This document shows positions 33,353 to 40,973 of a stretch of DNA of 64,000 bases, piece after piece. The stretch covers positions 248,001-312,000 of the forward strand of contig NZ_MASU01000002.1 in NCBI RefSeq assembly GCF_003202235.1. The letters are read 5' to 3'. The notes under the pieces were generated by a model. The model had not been told where the DNA came from and did no database searches. It saw nothing but the letters and a program-made list of their open reading frames with translations. The translations under genes and the position numbers were made by a program. Positions within the stretch are counted from its first letter, which is position 1, and each line of letters opens with the position of its first letter. Origin of the DNA: Prauserella flavalba (GTDB taxonomy: Bacteria; Actinomycetota; Actinomycetes; Mycobacteriales; Pseudonocardiaceae).

Positions 33353-34430
33353 TCCGGAACGCTTCGCGCGCGGGGCGGCCCAGCTCCTGCCAGCGGGCGT
33401 AGGCGTGCTCGACGAGGTCCCAGAGTTTTCGCTCGCCGCCCTGCTCCACCAGGAACTCGTCGTTCAGGGTGCGGTGGCCCGCCCACGAGCCATCGGGGTG
33501 GACGAGGAAGCACGTGTCCCCTCCGCCCGGGTCGAATGCCGCCGTGACGCCGGGCAGTTCGAGGCTCGCGAAGAACTCGAACGGGCTCGCCGGATCGAGC
33601 ACGTCGTTCACCGACAGCGCCGTCGTGCCCTTCGCGGCCGGGGGACCGCGGTGCCGCAGAACCGCGGTGGTGTCGGCGAGCCGGTGGGCGCGCATGGGCA
33701 TGAAGCGGCCATCGCGGGCGAGCACCTCACCGTCACCGGTCGCGCCCTCTCCGGCGACGAGGCGGACGAGTCCCGCGCCGATCGGCCGGTTGAGCGTGGT
33801 GAGCACCAGTCCGCCCGGCCGGGTCTGTTCCAGCCACGCGGGCGGGATGTGCGAGACGGAACACGTGCACAGCACGCGGTCGTAGGGCGCGCCCGGTTCG
33901 AACCCCTTCTCGCCGTCGGCCACCTCGCACTCCGGCGTGTAGCCGATCGCGGCGAGCGCGGCCTTCGCGGCGAGCGACAGGCTCGGGTCGATGTCCACTG
34001 TGGATACGTTCGCGTCGCCGAGGCGGTGGCACAGCAGCGCCGCGTTGTAGCCGGTGCCCGTGCCGATCTCGAGCACCCGGTCGCCGTCGCGCACGCGCAG
34101 CTCCTCCAGCATCACGGCCATGATCGCGGGCATGCTCGACGATGACGTCGGCGTGCCTGCCACCGGGCCCTCGCGGCGGGCGAGCGCCCAGCGTTCGGGG
34201 TCGTCGTCGAGCTGGGTCACGAGCACGCTGTCGGAGTAGACGGTGCTGAGCCAGCCGGGGTCGTCGCTGTCGAGCGCGGCCCAGTGCGGACCCTTCGGGA
34301 CGAAGAACCGGGGGAGGAACACGTGCCGGGGCACGCGGCGGAAAGCCTCGATCCACCAGGGATCGGTCAGTGCGCCATCGCGGCGGAGCCGTTCCGCGAG
34401 GCGTCTTCGCTCTCGAGCCGCGGAGCTCAT
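33291..34430 (-). CDS. PCMT-like protein-L-isoaspartate methyltransferase
   Basis: 379 aa. SAM-binding motif I VLEIGTGTGYNAALL, the PCMT hallmark upstream (TPTSSSSMPAIMAVMLEEL) and motif post I STVDID. The extra C-terminal domain of about 170 residues is typical of the longer actinobacterial homologues, some of which methylate peptides in lanthipeptide-like pathways; no precursor gene is visible here. Start ATG 34430. Confidence 0.85.
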   Translation of the reverse strand: MSSAARERRRLAERLRRDGALTDPWWIEAFRRVPRHVFLPRFFVPKGPHWAALDSDDPGWLSTVYSDSVLVTQLDDDPERWALARREGPVAGTPTSSSSMPAIMAVMLEELRVRDGDRVLEIGTGTGYNAALLCHRLGDANVSTVDIDPSLSLAAKAALAAIGYTPECEVADGEKGFEPGAPYDRVLCTCSVSHIPPAWLEQTRPGGLVLTTLNRPIGAGLVRLVAGEGATGDGEVLARDGRFMPMRAHRLADTTAVLRHRGPPAAKGTTALSVNDVLDPASPFEFFASLELPGVTAAFDPGGGDTCFLVHPDGSWAGHRTLNDEFLVEQGGERKLWDLVEHAYARWQELGRPAREAFRISVAGQRQEIRFGEQSWPLA

Positions 34431-34472
34431 CCACCAAGGGTAGTGCTTCCGACGATCGAGTGGCTGCAAGCA

Positions 34473-34507
34473 GAGTGCTTGCAATAGTTAGCACTCGCGC
34501 GTACCAT
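34473..34507 (+). promoter_or_regulatory. Promoter with inverted repeat upstream of the hbhA-operon regulator
   Basis: -35 TTGCAA (34479-34484), 17-bp spacer, -10 TACCAT (34502-34507). An inverted repeat GAGTGCT (34473-34479) / AGCACTC (34490-34496) overlaps the -35 and spacer. TTAGCACTC at 34488-34496 equals one arm of the CIRCE heat-shock element, but the arms are in the reverse order to CIRCE, so this is more likely the regulator's own operator. Confidence 0.55.
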
Positions 34508-34537
34508 TGGTGGTGTCGCGAGGAGGTGGCACGGAGC

Positions 34538-34978
34538 TTGACCGAAGAACCACCGGTGGATGGCAACGGTGCGACAGGACCGATCGACAAGGTGGCCGAT
34601 CTCGGCCGCGACATCGGCGCCTACATCCGCCAGCAGCGCAACACCGCCAAGATCTCCCTGCGGCAGCTGTCGAAACTGGCGGGCGTTTCCAACCCGTACC
34701 TGAGCCAGATCGAACGCGGGGTCCGCAAGCCGAGCGCGGAGATCCTGCAGCAGATCGCCAAGGGGTTGCGAATCTCGGCGGAGGCGCTCTACGTGCAGGC
34801 GGGGATTCTCGACCTGCCGACGGGAGGGCCGGTGCCGGACGCGATCCGCGCCGACACCGAGCTGTCCGAGCGACAGAAGCAGGTGCTGCTCGACGTGTAC
34901 GAGTCGTTCCGACGGCAGAACAGCCAGAACGCAACCGAGCAAGCCGAGACCGAGACCGAACCCGAACTCAAGGAGTGA
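34538..34978 (+). CDS. XRE-family regulator, Rv0474-like
   Basis: About 146 aa. HTH (ISLRQLSKLAGVSNPYLSQIERGVRKPS) plus a short helical C-terminal part. The order regulator, HbhA-like, DUF2516 matches Rv0474-Rv0475(hbhA)-Rv0476 of Mycobacterium tuberculosis. TTG 34538 is chosen, with AGGAGG at 34521-34526; GTG 34526 is an alternative. Likely autoregulated through the inverted repeat at its promoter. Confidence 0.83.
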   Translation: MTEEPPVDGNGATGPIDKVADLGRDIGAYIRQQRNTAKISLRQLSKLAGVSNPYLSQIERGVRKPSAEILQQIAKGLRISAEALYVQAGILDLPTGGPVPDAIRADTELSERQKQVLLDVYESFRRQNSQNATEQAETETEPELKE

Positions 34979-34983
34979 GCACG

Positions 34984-35667
34984 ATGGCGAACACCGGTTC
35001 CGAGGACGTCCGCAAGGTCCTCAACACCGCTTTCGAGCAGGTCAAGACCTCGCTGCTGGCCGCGCTGGGCGCAGGTCAGCTCGCCGGCCAGGCCGTCACC
35101 GACGCGGTGGGCAAGGCCAGGGAGCGCGTGAGCGAGAGCAGCGAGGTCGCGCGCCGCAACATCGAGGAGCTGCCCTCCGACGTGGAGACGCTGCGCGAGC
35201 GCCTCGACCCGGCTGAGCTGCGCAAGCTGCTCGACGAGTACACCGAGGCCGCGCTGAAGCTGTACCACAAGCTCGCCGAGTCCGGTGAGCAGACGTGGGA
35301 GAAGTTCCTCGCGCAGCCGCAGGTCAAGAAGAACGTGGAGCAGCTGGAGGAGGTCCTGCACACCGCGCAGGGCCGGGTCGACGAGCTGTCCCACGACGTG
35401 CGCGAGCGCGTCGACGAGGTCCTCACCCGCGTGACCGGCCGCACCCGCGAGGCCGGTGAGGAGGCCGCGATCAAGGTCGAGGACGCCGCCGTCAAGGTCG
35501 AGCAGGTGAGCAGCGACGTCGCCGACAAGATCGAGGAGGCCTCGCCCGCGTCGCCGAAGACCACCACCAAGGCCACGCCGCGCACGGCGACCACCCGCCG
35601 CACCACTGGCACGGCTGCCAAGAAGCCGGCCAACGGGAGCACCGCTCCCAAGAACAACAGCAAGTAA
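34984..35667 (+). CDS. Heparin-binding haemagglutinin HbhA-like protein
   Basis: 227 aa. A long coiled-coil N-terminal two thirds (about 10-190) is followed by a Lys/Ala/Thr/Pro-rich tail (from about 190, with KTTTKATPRTATTRR and TAAKKPANG), the arrangement of HbhA. In mycobacteria the Lys-rich tail binds heparan sulfate and the protein is surface-exposed; in a soil actinomycete it more likely binds lipids or the envelope. ATG 34984 follows the regulator stop by 5 bp. Confidence 0.82.
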   Translation: MANTGSEDVRKVLNTAFEQVKTSLLAALGAGQLAGQAVTDAVGKARERVSESSEVARRNIEELPSDVETLRERLDPAELRKLLDEYTEAALKLYHKLAESGEQTWEKFLAQPQVKKNVEQLEEVLHTAQGRVDELSHDVRERVDEVLTRVTGRTREAGEEAAIKVEDAAVKVEQVSSDVADKIEEASPASPKTTTKATPRTATTRRTTGTAAKKPANGSTAPKNNSK

Positions 35668-35677
35668 CCGCACGTCG

Positions 35678-35716
35678 CAGGGCCCCGGCACCCGTCAGGT
35701 GGGTGCCGGGGCCCTG
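35678..35716. terminator. Strong hairpin terminator after the HbhA-like gene
   Basis: Perfect 16-bp arms CAGGGCCCCGGCACCC (35678-35693) and GGGTGCCGGGGCCCTG (35701-35716), loop 7 nt, 11 bp after the stop codon. Confidence 0.8.
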
Positions 35717-35748
35717 GCCGTCTTGAGCCACTGACGTAGGCTGGTGGG

Positions 35749-36045
35749 GTGCCGCTCCTCGCGCTATGGATCGTCTGGGTCATCGACTGGGCCGGGACCT
35801 TGGCAGGCCTGGTCGCGTTCGCCCATGCCCTCGTGCAGAGATCGGACGCCTACACCGCGGCCGACCGCATGACCAAGCCCGTCTGGCTCGCCATCACCGG
35901 CGGGTCGACCGCCGCCATGCTGCTGTTCGGCTTCTACGGCGCCGGGATGATCTTCTGGCTCGCGGGCATCGTCGCCTCGCTCGTCTACCTCGTCGACGTC
36001 CGGCCCAAGCTGATCGAGGTACAGCGCGGCGGCCAGAACTGGTGA
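35749..36045 (+). CDS. DUF2516 membrane protein
   Basis: 98 aa, two membrane segments (about 5-27 and 50-82), with the DUF2516 end [17 protein letters not shown] 35749. It follows the hbhA-like gene after the terminator, as in mycobacteria (Rv0476). Function unknown. Confidence 0.85.
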   Translation: MPLLALWIVWVIDWAGTLAGLVAFAHALVQRSDAYTAADRMTKPVWLAITGGSTAAMLLFGFYGAGMIFWLAGIVASLVYLVDVRPKLIEVQRGGQNW

Positions 36046-36073
36046 CGTCGCGAGGCTGAGTACCGTTGCCCTC

Positions 36074-36613
36074 GTGAGCAACTGGAGCATCGCTGGAACA
36101 CTGAACGTGGTGCCTGCCGCGCAGCGCACCGACCTCGTCGCGGAGCCGGTCGCCAAGGCACTCGCCGCGATCTCCGAGCCGGTGGGGCTCGCCGAGATCG
36201 ATCCCGGCCTCGCCGACACCGCCGAGTTCTGCGCCGCCTACTCCTCACCGCTGTCGGCCTCCGCCAACTGCGTCGTCGTGGCAGGCAAGCGGGGCGGGGA
36301 GGTCCGTTACGCCGCCGCGCTGGTGCTGGCCACCACCCGCGCCGACGTCAACAACGTCATCCGGCGCAGGCTCGACGTGCGCAAGGCGTCGTTCGCGCCG
36401 ATGGCCGAGGCCACCGAGCTCACCGGGATGGAGTACGGCGGCATCACCCCGATCGGGCTGCCGGAGGGTTGGCCGATCCTGGTGGACAAGGCCGTCGCCG
36501 ATTCGCCCGAGCTGGTGATCGGCAGCGGCATCCGAGGAAGCAAGCTCCTGGTCACCGGCGCGCTGCTGGCCTCGCTGCCCGGCGCCGAGGTGATCGAGGG
36601 ACTCGCCAACTGA
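36074..36613 (+). CDS. YbaK/EbsC-family aminoacyl-tRNA deacylase
   Basis: 179 aa. The YbaK/ProX fold is recognisable from SANCVVVAGKRGGEVRYAAALVLATTRADVN, the RRLDVRKASFAP Lys loop and GGITPIGLPEGWPILVD. Such proteins hydrolyse mischarged aminoacyl-tRNAs (Cys-tRNAPro or similar). GTG start 36074, 28 bp after the DUF2516 gene. Confidence 0.85.
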   Translation: MSNWSIAGTLNVVPAAQRTDLVAEPVAKALAAISEPVGLAEIDPGLADTAEFCAAYSSPLSASANCVVVAGKRGGEVRYAAALVLATTRADVNNVIRRRLDVRKASFAPMAEATELTGMEYGGITPIGLPEGWPILVDKAVADSPELVIGSGIRGSKLLVTGALLASLPGAEVIEGLAN

Positions 36614-36630
36614 TCCGAGAAAGGACATTC

Positions 36631-37077
36631 ATGGGCAAGGTCACGGCGACCGCGGAGCGCACGATCGACGCGCCGGCCGACAAGGTGCGCCAGCTCATCG
36701 CCGACTACTCCGAAACCAGGCCGAAGATCCTCCCCGAGCAGTACCGCGACTACGAGGTCACCGAGGGCGGCTCCGGCGCGGGCACCACCGCGAAGTGGAA
36801 GCTGCAGGCCACGTCCAAGCGCGTGCGCGACGTCGCCGCCACCGTCAGCGAGCCGGAGCCGGGCACGCTCGTCGAGACCGACGCCAACTCGAGCATGGTC
36901 ACCACGTGGACCGTGCGGGAGGCCGGCCCGCGCAGCCTCGTGCGGATCGAGACCACGTGGGAGGGTGCGGGCGGCATCGGCGGCTTCTTCGAGAAGACCT
37001 TCGCGCCAGGCGGTCTCAAGCGCATCTACGACTCGGTGCTCGCCAACCTCGACCGGGAGGTGCGGCAGACTTCATGA
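36631..37077 (+). CDS. SRPBCC (polyketide-cyclase-like) protein
   Basis: 148 aa, one START/SRPBCC fold: ATAERTIDAPADKVRQLIADYS at the start and ending GFFEKTFAPGGLKRIYDSVLANL. It should bind a hydrophobic ligand; no catalytic assignment. GAGAAAGG at 36616-36623 is the ribosome-binding site. The stop overlaps the next ATG (ATGA). Confidence 0.85.
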   Translation: MGKVTATAERTIDAPADKVRQLIADYSETRPKILPEQYRDYEVTEGGSGAGTTAKWKLQATSKRVRDVAATVSEPEPGTLVETDANSSMVTTWTVREAGPRSLVRIETTWEGAGGIGGFFEKTFAPGGLKRIYDSVLANLDREVRQTS

Positions 37078-38072
37078 GCGCACTGGAGATCAGGCTCGCG
37101 TCGCGCCCGCACGGGACGCCGACGCTGGAGAACTTCGACCTCGTCGACGTCGACGTGCCCACGCCGGGGCCGGGGCAGCTGCTGGTGCGCAACACGTGGC
37201 TGTCGGTCGACCCGTACATGCGCGGGCGGATGAGCTCGGCCAAGTCCTACGCCGCCCCGTACGAGGTCGGCAAGGTGATGCACGGCGGCGCGATCGGCGA
37301 GGTTGTGAAGTCCGATGTGGACGGCTTCGCGCCCGGCGACACGGTGCTGCACGGTCTCGGCTGGCGCACCCACGCCGTGCTCGACCCGAAGCACGCGACG
37401 AAGATCGAACCCGGGGCCGCACCGGTTCCGGCGTACCTCGGCGTGCTCGGGCTGACCGGGCTCACGGCGTACGCGGGCCTGTTCGACGTTGCCCACCTGC
37501 GTGAGGGCGACACCGTGTTCGTCTCGGGTGCCGCCGGTGCGGTGGGCTCCGTGGCGGGTCAGCTCGCGAAGTTCAGGGGTTCCAAACGGGTGATCGGCAG
37601 CGCGGGCACGGCCGAGAAGGTGCGCTGGCTGACCGATGAGCTCGGCTTCGACGCGGCGTTCAACTACAAGGACGCGCCCGTGACCGAGCAGCTCGCGAAG
37701 GCCGCGCCCGACGGCATCGACGTCTACTTCGACAACGTCGGCGGCGAGCACCTCGAAGCCGCGATCGACTCGCTGAACCTGCACGGCCGGATCGTGGTGT
37801 GCGGGATGATCTCCCAGTACAACGCGACCGAACCGACCCCGGCGCCGCGCAACCTCTCACAGATCATCGCGAAGCGGTTCACCATGCGCGGCATGCTGGT
37901 GGGTGATCACCAGCACCTGCGCCAGGAGTTCGTCGCCGAGGTCGCCCCGCTGGTCGCGGACGGCAGGCTGAAGTACTCGGAGACCGTCGTCGACGGCGTC
38001 CGCAACGCCCCGCAGGCGTTCCTCGACCTCCTCGCCGGAGCCAACACCGGCAAGATGCTCGTCCGCGTCTAG
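37074..38072 (+). CDS. NADP-dependent oxidoreductase (zinc-independent MDR, leukotriene B4/curcumin-reductase-like)
   Basis: 332 aa medium-chain reductase. N-terminal MDR domain (LVRNTWLSVDPYMRGRM), cofactor motif VSGAAGAVGSVAGQLAKFRG with AxGxxGS, and the family segment DGIDVYFDNVGGEHLEAAI. It lacks the catalytic zinc cysteines. Related enzymes reduce activated double bonds in alkenals or prostaglandin-like molecules. Translationally coupled to the SRPBCC gene. Confidence 0.89.
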   Translation: MSALEIRLASRPHGTPTLENFDLVDVDVPTPGPGQLLVRNTWLSVDPYMRGRMSSAKSYAAPYEVGKVMHGGAIGEVVKSDVDGFAPGDTVLHGLGWRTHAVLDPKHATKIEPGAAPVPAYLGVLGLTGLTAYAGLFDVAHLREGDTVFVSGAAGAVGSVAGQLAKFRGSKRVIGSAGTAEKVRWLTDELGFDAAFNYKDAPVTEQLAKAAPDGIDVYFDNVGGEHLEAAIDSLNLHGRIVVCGMISQYNATEPTPAPRNLSQIIAKRFTMRGMLVGDHQHLRQEFVAEVAPLVADGRLKYSETVVDGVRNAPQAFLDLLAGANTGKMLVRV

Positions 38073-38079
38073 CGAATCC

Positions 38080-38186
38080 GCAGTGAAGGCCACCATGCCT
38101 GCGCCCGCCCGTCTCCCCCCACCGCCCAGACGGAGGCGCTGCGCGCCGCTATGTTGATCCGACGCAGCGAAGGTGGCCTTCACTGC
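38080..38186. mobile_element. MITE-like composite element, 107 bp
   Basis: Terminal inverted repeats of 15 bp, GCAGTGAAGGCCACC (38080-38094) and GGTGGCCTTCACTGC (38172-38186), enclose a copy of a second repeat (about 38096-38150, minus-strand sense). No coding capacity. Its right end supplies the stop codon of the adjoining membrane-protein remnant. No clear target-site duplication. The ends belong to the same family as the repeats at 22987-23039 and 51138-51166. Confidence 0.7.
38096..38150 (-). repeat. Repeat family B, intergenic copy
   Basis: On the minus strand this reads GCAGCGCCTCCGTC, then TGGGCGGTGGGGGGAGAC and GGGCGGGCGCA. The same order of blocks is found inside the NRPS adenylation domains at about 45815-45862 and 48766-48815. 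It lies inside the 107-bp element. Confidence 0.75.
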
Positions 38187-38310
38187 ACGGGGGCGCGGCG
38201 GGAACGGGCGAGGACCAGCCCGCCGAGCACCGCGGCGACCAGCCCGGCGACCAGCGCCAGAGCGCCACCGGCCACCCCGTTGCCGGTGCCGAGACCACCG
38301 TCGGCGACCG
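38180..38310 (-). pseudogene. 3' remnant of a membrane-protein gene
   Basis: About 43 codons: a glycine-rich stretch (DGGLGTGNG), one membrane helix ([20 protein letters not shown]) and a short basic tail RSRRAPVQ ending at TGA 38182-38180. This is the C terminus of an exported, membrane-anchored protein such as the YcnI/copper-associated families; the rest of the gene is missing, and the sequence changes at about 38310 into a response-regulator gene on the other strand. Confidence 0.6.
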
Positions 38311-38311
38311 C

Positions 38312-38797
38312 CAGGCGACCCGGCGCATCGCCGCGGATCGGGCGCTCGCCGAGGTGCACGTGGTGATCCTGACCAACTACGGCCTGGACGAGTACGTCTT
38401 CAACGCGCTGCGCGCCGGCGCGGCCGGATTCCTGGTCAAGGACATCCGGCCGGAGGACTTCCTGCACGCCGTGCGGGTCGCGGCGCGCGGTGACGCCCTG
38501 CTCGCCCCGTCGATCACGCGCAGGCTGATCGACCGGTTCGTCAGCCAGCCGCCGAGCACCGGCACGGACACGGCGCTGAACGAGCTGACCAACCGCGAAC
38601 GCGAGGCCGTCGCCCTTGTCGCGCAGGGACTGTCGAACGACGAGATCGCCGAGCGCATGGTGATCAGCCCGGTGACCGCGAAGACCCACGTCAACAGGGC
38701 GATGACCAAGCTCCATGCGCGAGACCGCGCGCAGCTCGTGGTGCTGGCCTACGAATCCGGCCTGGTGGCCCCACGCGAGGCCCGCAGTGGTGAATAA
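38312..38797 (+). pseudogene. Truncated NarL/LuxR response regulator
   Basis: Homology to NarL-type regulators begins abruptly inside the receiver domain (QATRRIAADRALAEVHVVILTNY) at about 38312. It includes the late receiver segment GFLVKDI with its Lys and a full LuxR HTH (LTNREREAVALVAQGLSNDEIAERMVISPVTAKTHV). The first 60-70 residues, with the phosphoacceptor Asp, are absent, and there is no partner kinase. The first possible start is GTG 38354 (148 codons to the stop). A protein may be made, but it could not be phosphorylated normally. Confidence 0.72.
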
Positions 38798-38806
38798 GGT
38801 GGGCCG

Positions 38807-39241
38807 ATGTCGTCGATCAGGCAGTTCCAAGTCACGTTCGACTGCGCGGATCCCGAGCGCGTCGCGCGTTTCTGGTGCGAGGTGCTCGGGTACGTCGTGC
38901 CGCCTCCTCCGGAGGGGTTCGCAAGCTGGGCCGAGTTCAATCGCTCGCTGCCGCCAGAGCGCCAGAGTTCGGCGTTCGCCTGCGTCGATCCCTCCGGTGC
39001 CGGTCCACGGCTGTACTTCCAGCGCGTTCCCGAGGGCAAGGTCGTCAAGAACCGCGTGCACCTCGACGTGCGGGTCGGCACCGGGCTCGTCGGTGAGGAG
39101 CGCCTCGCGACACTCGAGGCCGAATGCGCACGGCTGGTCGCGCTCGGCGCGGTGCGCGTGCGACTGCTGCCCGCAGACGGCGAGGAGGAGTCGTGCATCG
39201 TGATGCAGGACGTCGAGGGCAACGAGTTCTGTCTCGACTGA
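38807..39241 (+). CDS. VOC-family glyoxalase-like protein
   Basis: 144 aa; one-domain glyoxalase-like protein (FQVTFDCADPERVARFWCEVLGY and the second module FACVDPSGAGPRLYFQRVPEGK, NRVHLDVRV). Similar actinobacterial proteins are annotated as glyoxalase-like domain proteins of unknown substrate. 9 bp after the truncated regulator. Confidence 0.84.
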   Translation: MSSIRQFQVTFDCADPERVARFWCEVLGYVVPPPPEGFASWAEFNRSLPPERQSSAFACVDPSGAGPRLYFQRVPEGKVVKNRVHLDVRVGTGLVGEERLATLEAECARLVALGAVRVRLLPADGEEESCIVMQDVEGNEFCLD

Positions 39242-39250
39242 GCGGGCGGG

Positions 39251-39796
39251 TTAACCGCAGACGGGCGCCACGGGGAACGTCTGGCAGTAGGTGATCGGGT
39301 TGCCGTACTCGGCGACGTCGGCGATGCGGCCGCGTTCCCAGTCGAGGCGGAAGAGGTAGACGTTGCGGTACGGGCGGCCGTCGGCGGTGAGGAAGTCGCC
39401 CTTGGCCTCCACGATCGACGTCTCGCCGCCTGCCATCACGCTGATCCGCTCGCCGGTGAACTCGATGCGGCCCATCGTGTCCGCCACCTGCTGGAAGTAG
39501 CCGGCGACCTGCGCCCTGCCGACGTAGGCGCCGTCGGGTTCCTGGTTGCCGGAGAAGGTGATCGGGTGCGTGAGCGTGACGTCGGCGGTCACCATCGCGG
39601 TCAGCGCGGCGACGTCCTCGCGTTCCAGCGCGTGCAGGAACTCCTGCGTGCGCCGTTCGGTGAGCCGTTCCCGCGGTTGGTCGAGCTCACCCCGTCCACC
39701 GGCCGTGGCCGCCGTGCCCAGTGACAGCGTGGCGGCGAGGGCGAGGAGCAGCACGAGGAGTCGCTTGGTTCTGCGCACGGTGAGGCCCTTCAGCAT
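39251..39796 (-). CDS. Secreted SnoaL/NTF2-like protein
   Basis: 181 aa. A signal peptide (RRTKRLLVLLLALAATLSLGTAATAGG) precedes an NTF2/SnoaL-like domain (FLHALEREDVAALTAMVTADVTLTHP and later FRLDWERGRIADVAEY). Two Cys at the C terminus may form a disulfide. No catalytic prediction. A 47-bp palindrome overlies its promoter and start. Confidence 0.78.
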   Translation of the reverse strand: MLKGLTVRRTKRLLVLLLALAATLSLGTAATAGGRGELDQPRERLTERRTQEFLHALEREDVAALTAMVTADVTLTHPITFSGNQEPDGAYVGRAQVAGYFQQVADTMGRIEFTGERISVMAGGETSIVEAKGDFLTADGRPYRNVYLFRLDWERGRIADVAEYGNPITYCQTFPVAPVCG

Positions 39797-39798
39797 GA

Positions 39799-39845
39799 GT
39801 TGACGTTGTCAACCACGCTAGCCATGCGTGGTTGACAACGTCAAC
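39799..39845. promoter_or_regulatory. 47-bp near-perfect palindrome, probable double operator
   Basis: 20-bp arms GTTGACGTTGTCAACCACGC (39799-39818) and GCGTGGTTGACAACGTCAAC (39826-39845), 7-bp centre. Each arm contains a smaller palindrome, GTTGAC-GTT-GTCAAC and its mirror GTTGAC-AAC-GTCAAC, 27 bp apart, resembling two TetR-type operators in tandem. It starts 3 bp upstream of the SnoaL-like gene. No tetR gene is adjacent. Confidence 0.65.
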
Positions 39846-39863
39846 GCCAGGCTGAGGGGGCTC

Positions 39864-40805
39864 TCAGTGTGACGTGAGGTAGCCGCCCATCTTCGTGAAG
39901 AACTCCGTGGCCGCGTACTCGGCGCCGTCGTCGGTCCGCACGCGCTCGATCGCGAGACCGTGATTGCGGCCGAAGCGCGCGTCGGCACCCGCGACGATGA
40001 CCACGCCCTTGCCCTCGGGGATGAACACGCGCCCGGGCGTGCCGCCGTAGCGGCCCTGCGACACCGACGCCTCCAGTACCCGGATCCGCTCGCCCTTGTA
40101 GAAGGTGAACGCATTGGGGTACGGGTCCGACTGCGCGCGCACGAGCCGCTCGATGTCGGCGGCAGGCCACGTCCAGTCGATGCGACTGTCCTCAAGAGAC
40201 CGTTTGTGGAAGAAGCTCGCCTTCGTGCGATCCTGCGGCGTCCAATCGGTGCGCCCCGCCGCGATGAACGCGAGCGATTCGGACACAACGGGTTCGATGA
40301 GGTCGACGGTCTTGTGGAAGAGGTCCGTCGCGGTGTCACGCGGGCCGACCTCCACGGACTTCTGGAGCACGATCGGGCCCGCGTCGAGTTCGCCGTCCAT
40401 CATGTGGGCGGTGACGCCGACCTCCCGCTCGCCGTTGATGAGCGCCCAGATCAGCGGCGAGAAGCCCGCGTAGGCCGGCAACAGCGAGTCGTGCACGTTC
40501 AGCGTGCCGTGCGTGGGCAGCGTGAAGATCTCCGGCGGGATCCAGGTGCGCCAGTTGTTGGCGACGATGAGGTCGGGCTGGACCTCGCGCAGCCTCGCGG
40601 TGAGCGCGTCGTCGGGCCGGTTCGCCAGCACCACCTCGACCCCGTGCTCGGTGGCCAGGTCGGCGACGGAGTCGGCCCAGATCCGTTCGTACGCGTGGTC
40701 TGACTTCGGATGCGTGACAACCAGTGCCACCTCGTGCTCCGAGTCCAGCAACGCCCGCAGGGTCCGGTGGCCCCACGTCTGGTAACCGAACATGACGACC
40801 CGCAT
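39864..40805 (-). CDS. Hydroxyornithine formyltransferase (CchA-like)
   Basis: 313 aa, methionyl-tRNA-formyltransferase fold. Catalytic Asn-His-Asp are visible: NVHDSLLPAYAGFSP (Asn, His) and MMDGELDAGPI (Asp). Its place in a locus with an ornithine N-monooxygenase and NRPS identifies it as the siderophore-type enzyme that transfers formyl from 10-formyl-THF to N5-hydroxyornithine, as CchA in coelichelin synthesis. A separate fmt for translation is expected elsewhere. An iron box (40842-40860) precedes it. Confidence 0.86.
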   Translation of the reverse strand: MRVVMFGYQTWGHRTLRALLDSEHEVALVVTHPKSDHAYERIWADSVADLATEHGVEVVLANRPDDALTARLREVQPDLIVANNWRTWIPPEIFTLPTHGTLNVHDSLLPAYAGFSPLIWALINGEREVGVTAHMMDGELDAGPIVLQKSVEVGPRDTATDLFHKTVDLIEPVVSESLAFIAAGRTDWTPQDRTKASFFHKRSLEDSRIDWTWPAADIERLVRAQSDPYPNAFTFYKGERIRVLEASVSQGRYGGTPGRVFIPEGKGVVIVAGADARFGRNHGLAIERVRTDDGAEYAATEFFTKMGGYLTSH

Positions 40806-40841
40806 CGGCCCCTCCGTGTTCTCGACGGCAAACGGCCTCAG

Positions 40842-40860
40842 TGAAGCAAGGCTTGCCTAA
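40842..40860 (-). promoter_or_regulatory. Iron box upstream of the formyltransferase
   Basis: TGAAGCAAGGCTTGCCTAA matches the DmdR/IdeR consensus TTAGGTTAGGCTAACCTAA at 13 of 19 positions, 37 bp upstream of the formyltransferase ATG. Confidence 0.6.
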
Positions 40861-40905
40861 CACCGCAAGGGCTGAGCGGGGGATGAGGATCACCCTCGAA
40901 AAGAC

Positions 40906-40943
40906 TAACTGAGGTCCACCTAAGTTAGGTTAGGGTTGCCTCC
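40906..40943 (+). promoter_or_regulatory. Iron boxes upstream of the ornithine monooxygenase/NRPS operon
   Basis: TTAGGTTAGGGTTGCCTCC at 40925-40943 matches the consensus at 14 of 19 positions. A weaker one, TAACTGAGGTCCACCTAA at 40906-40923 (12 of 18), adjoins it. Two adjacent boxes in front of the biosynthetic operon suggest strong iron-dependent repression. Confidence 0.7.
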
Positions 40944-40973
40944 GTCTGGCTGGAAATCGGCGATGGGACAGGT

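Noticed and set aside
34473-34496. Standard CIRCE element for HrcA
   Set aside because: CIRCE is TTAGCACTC-N9-GAGTGCTAA; here the arms are in the reverse order and the downstream arm is missing.
38354-38797. Functional single-domain LuxR regulator
   Set aside because: It retains the C-terminal part of a receiver domain in frame, with homology continuing upstream of its first possible start, which indicates truncation rather than a native LuxR-only protein; a residual function is not excluded.
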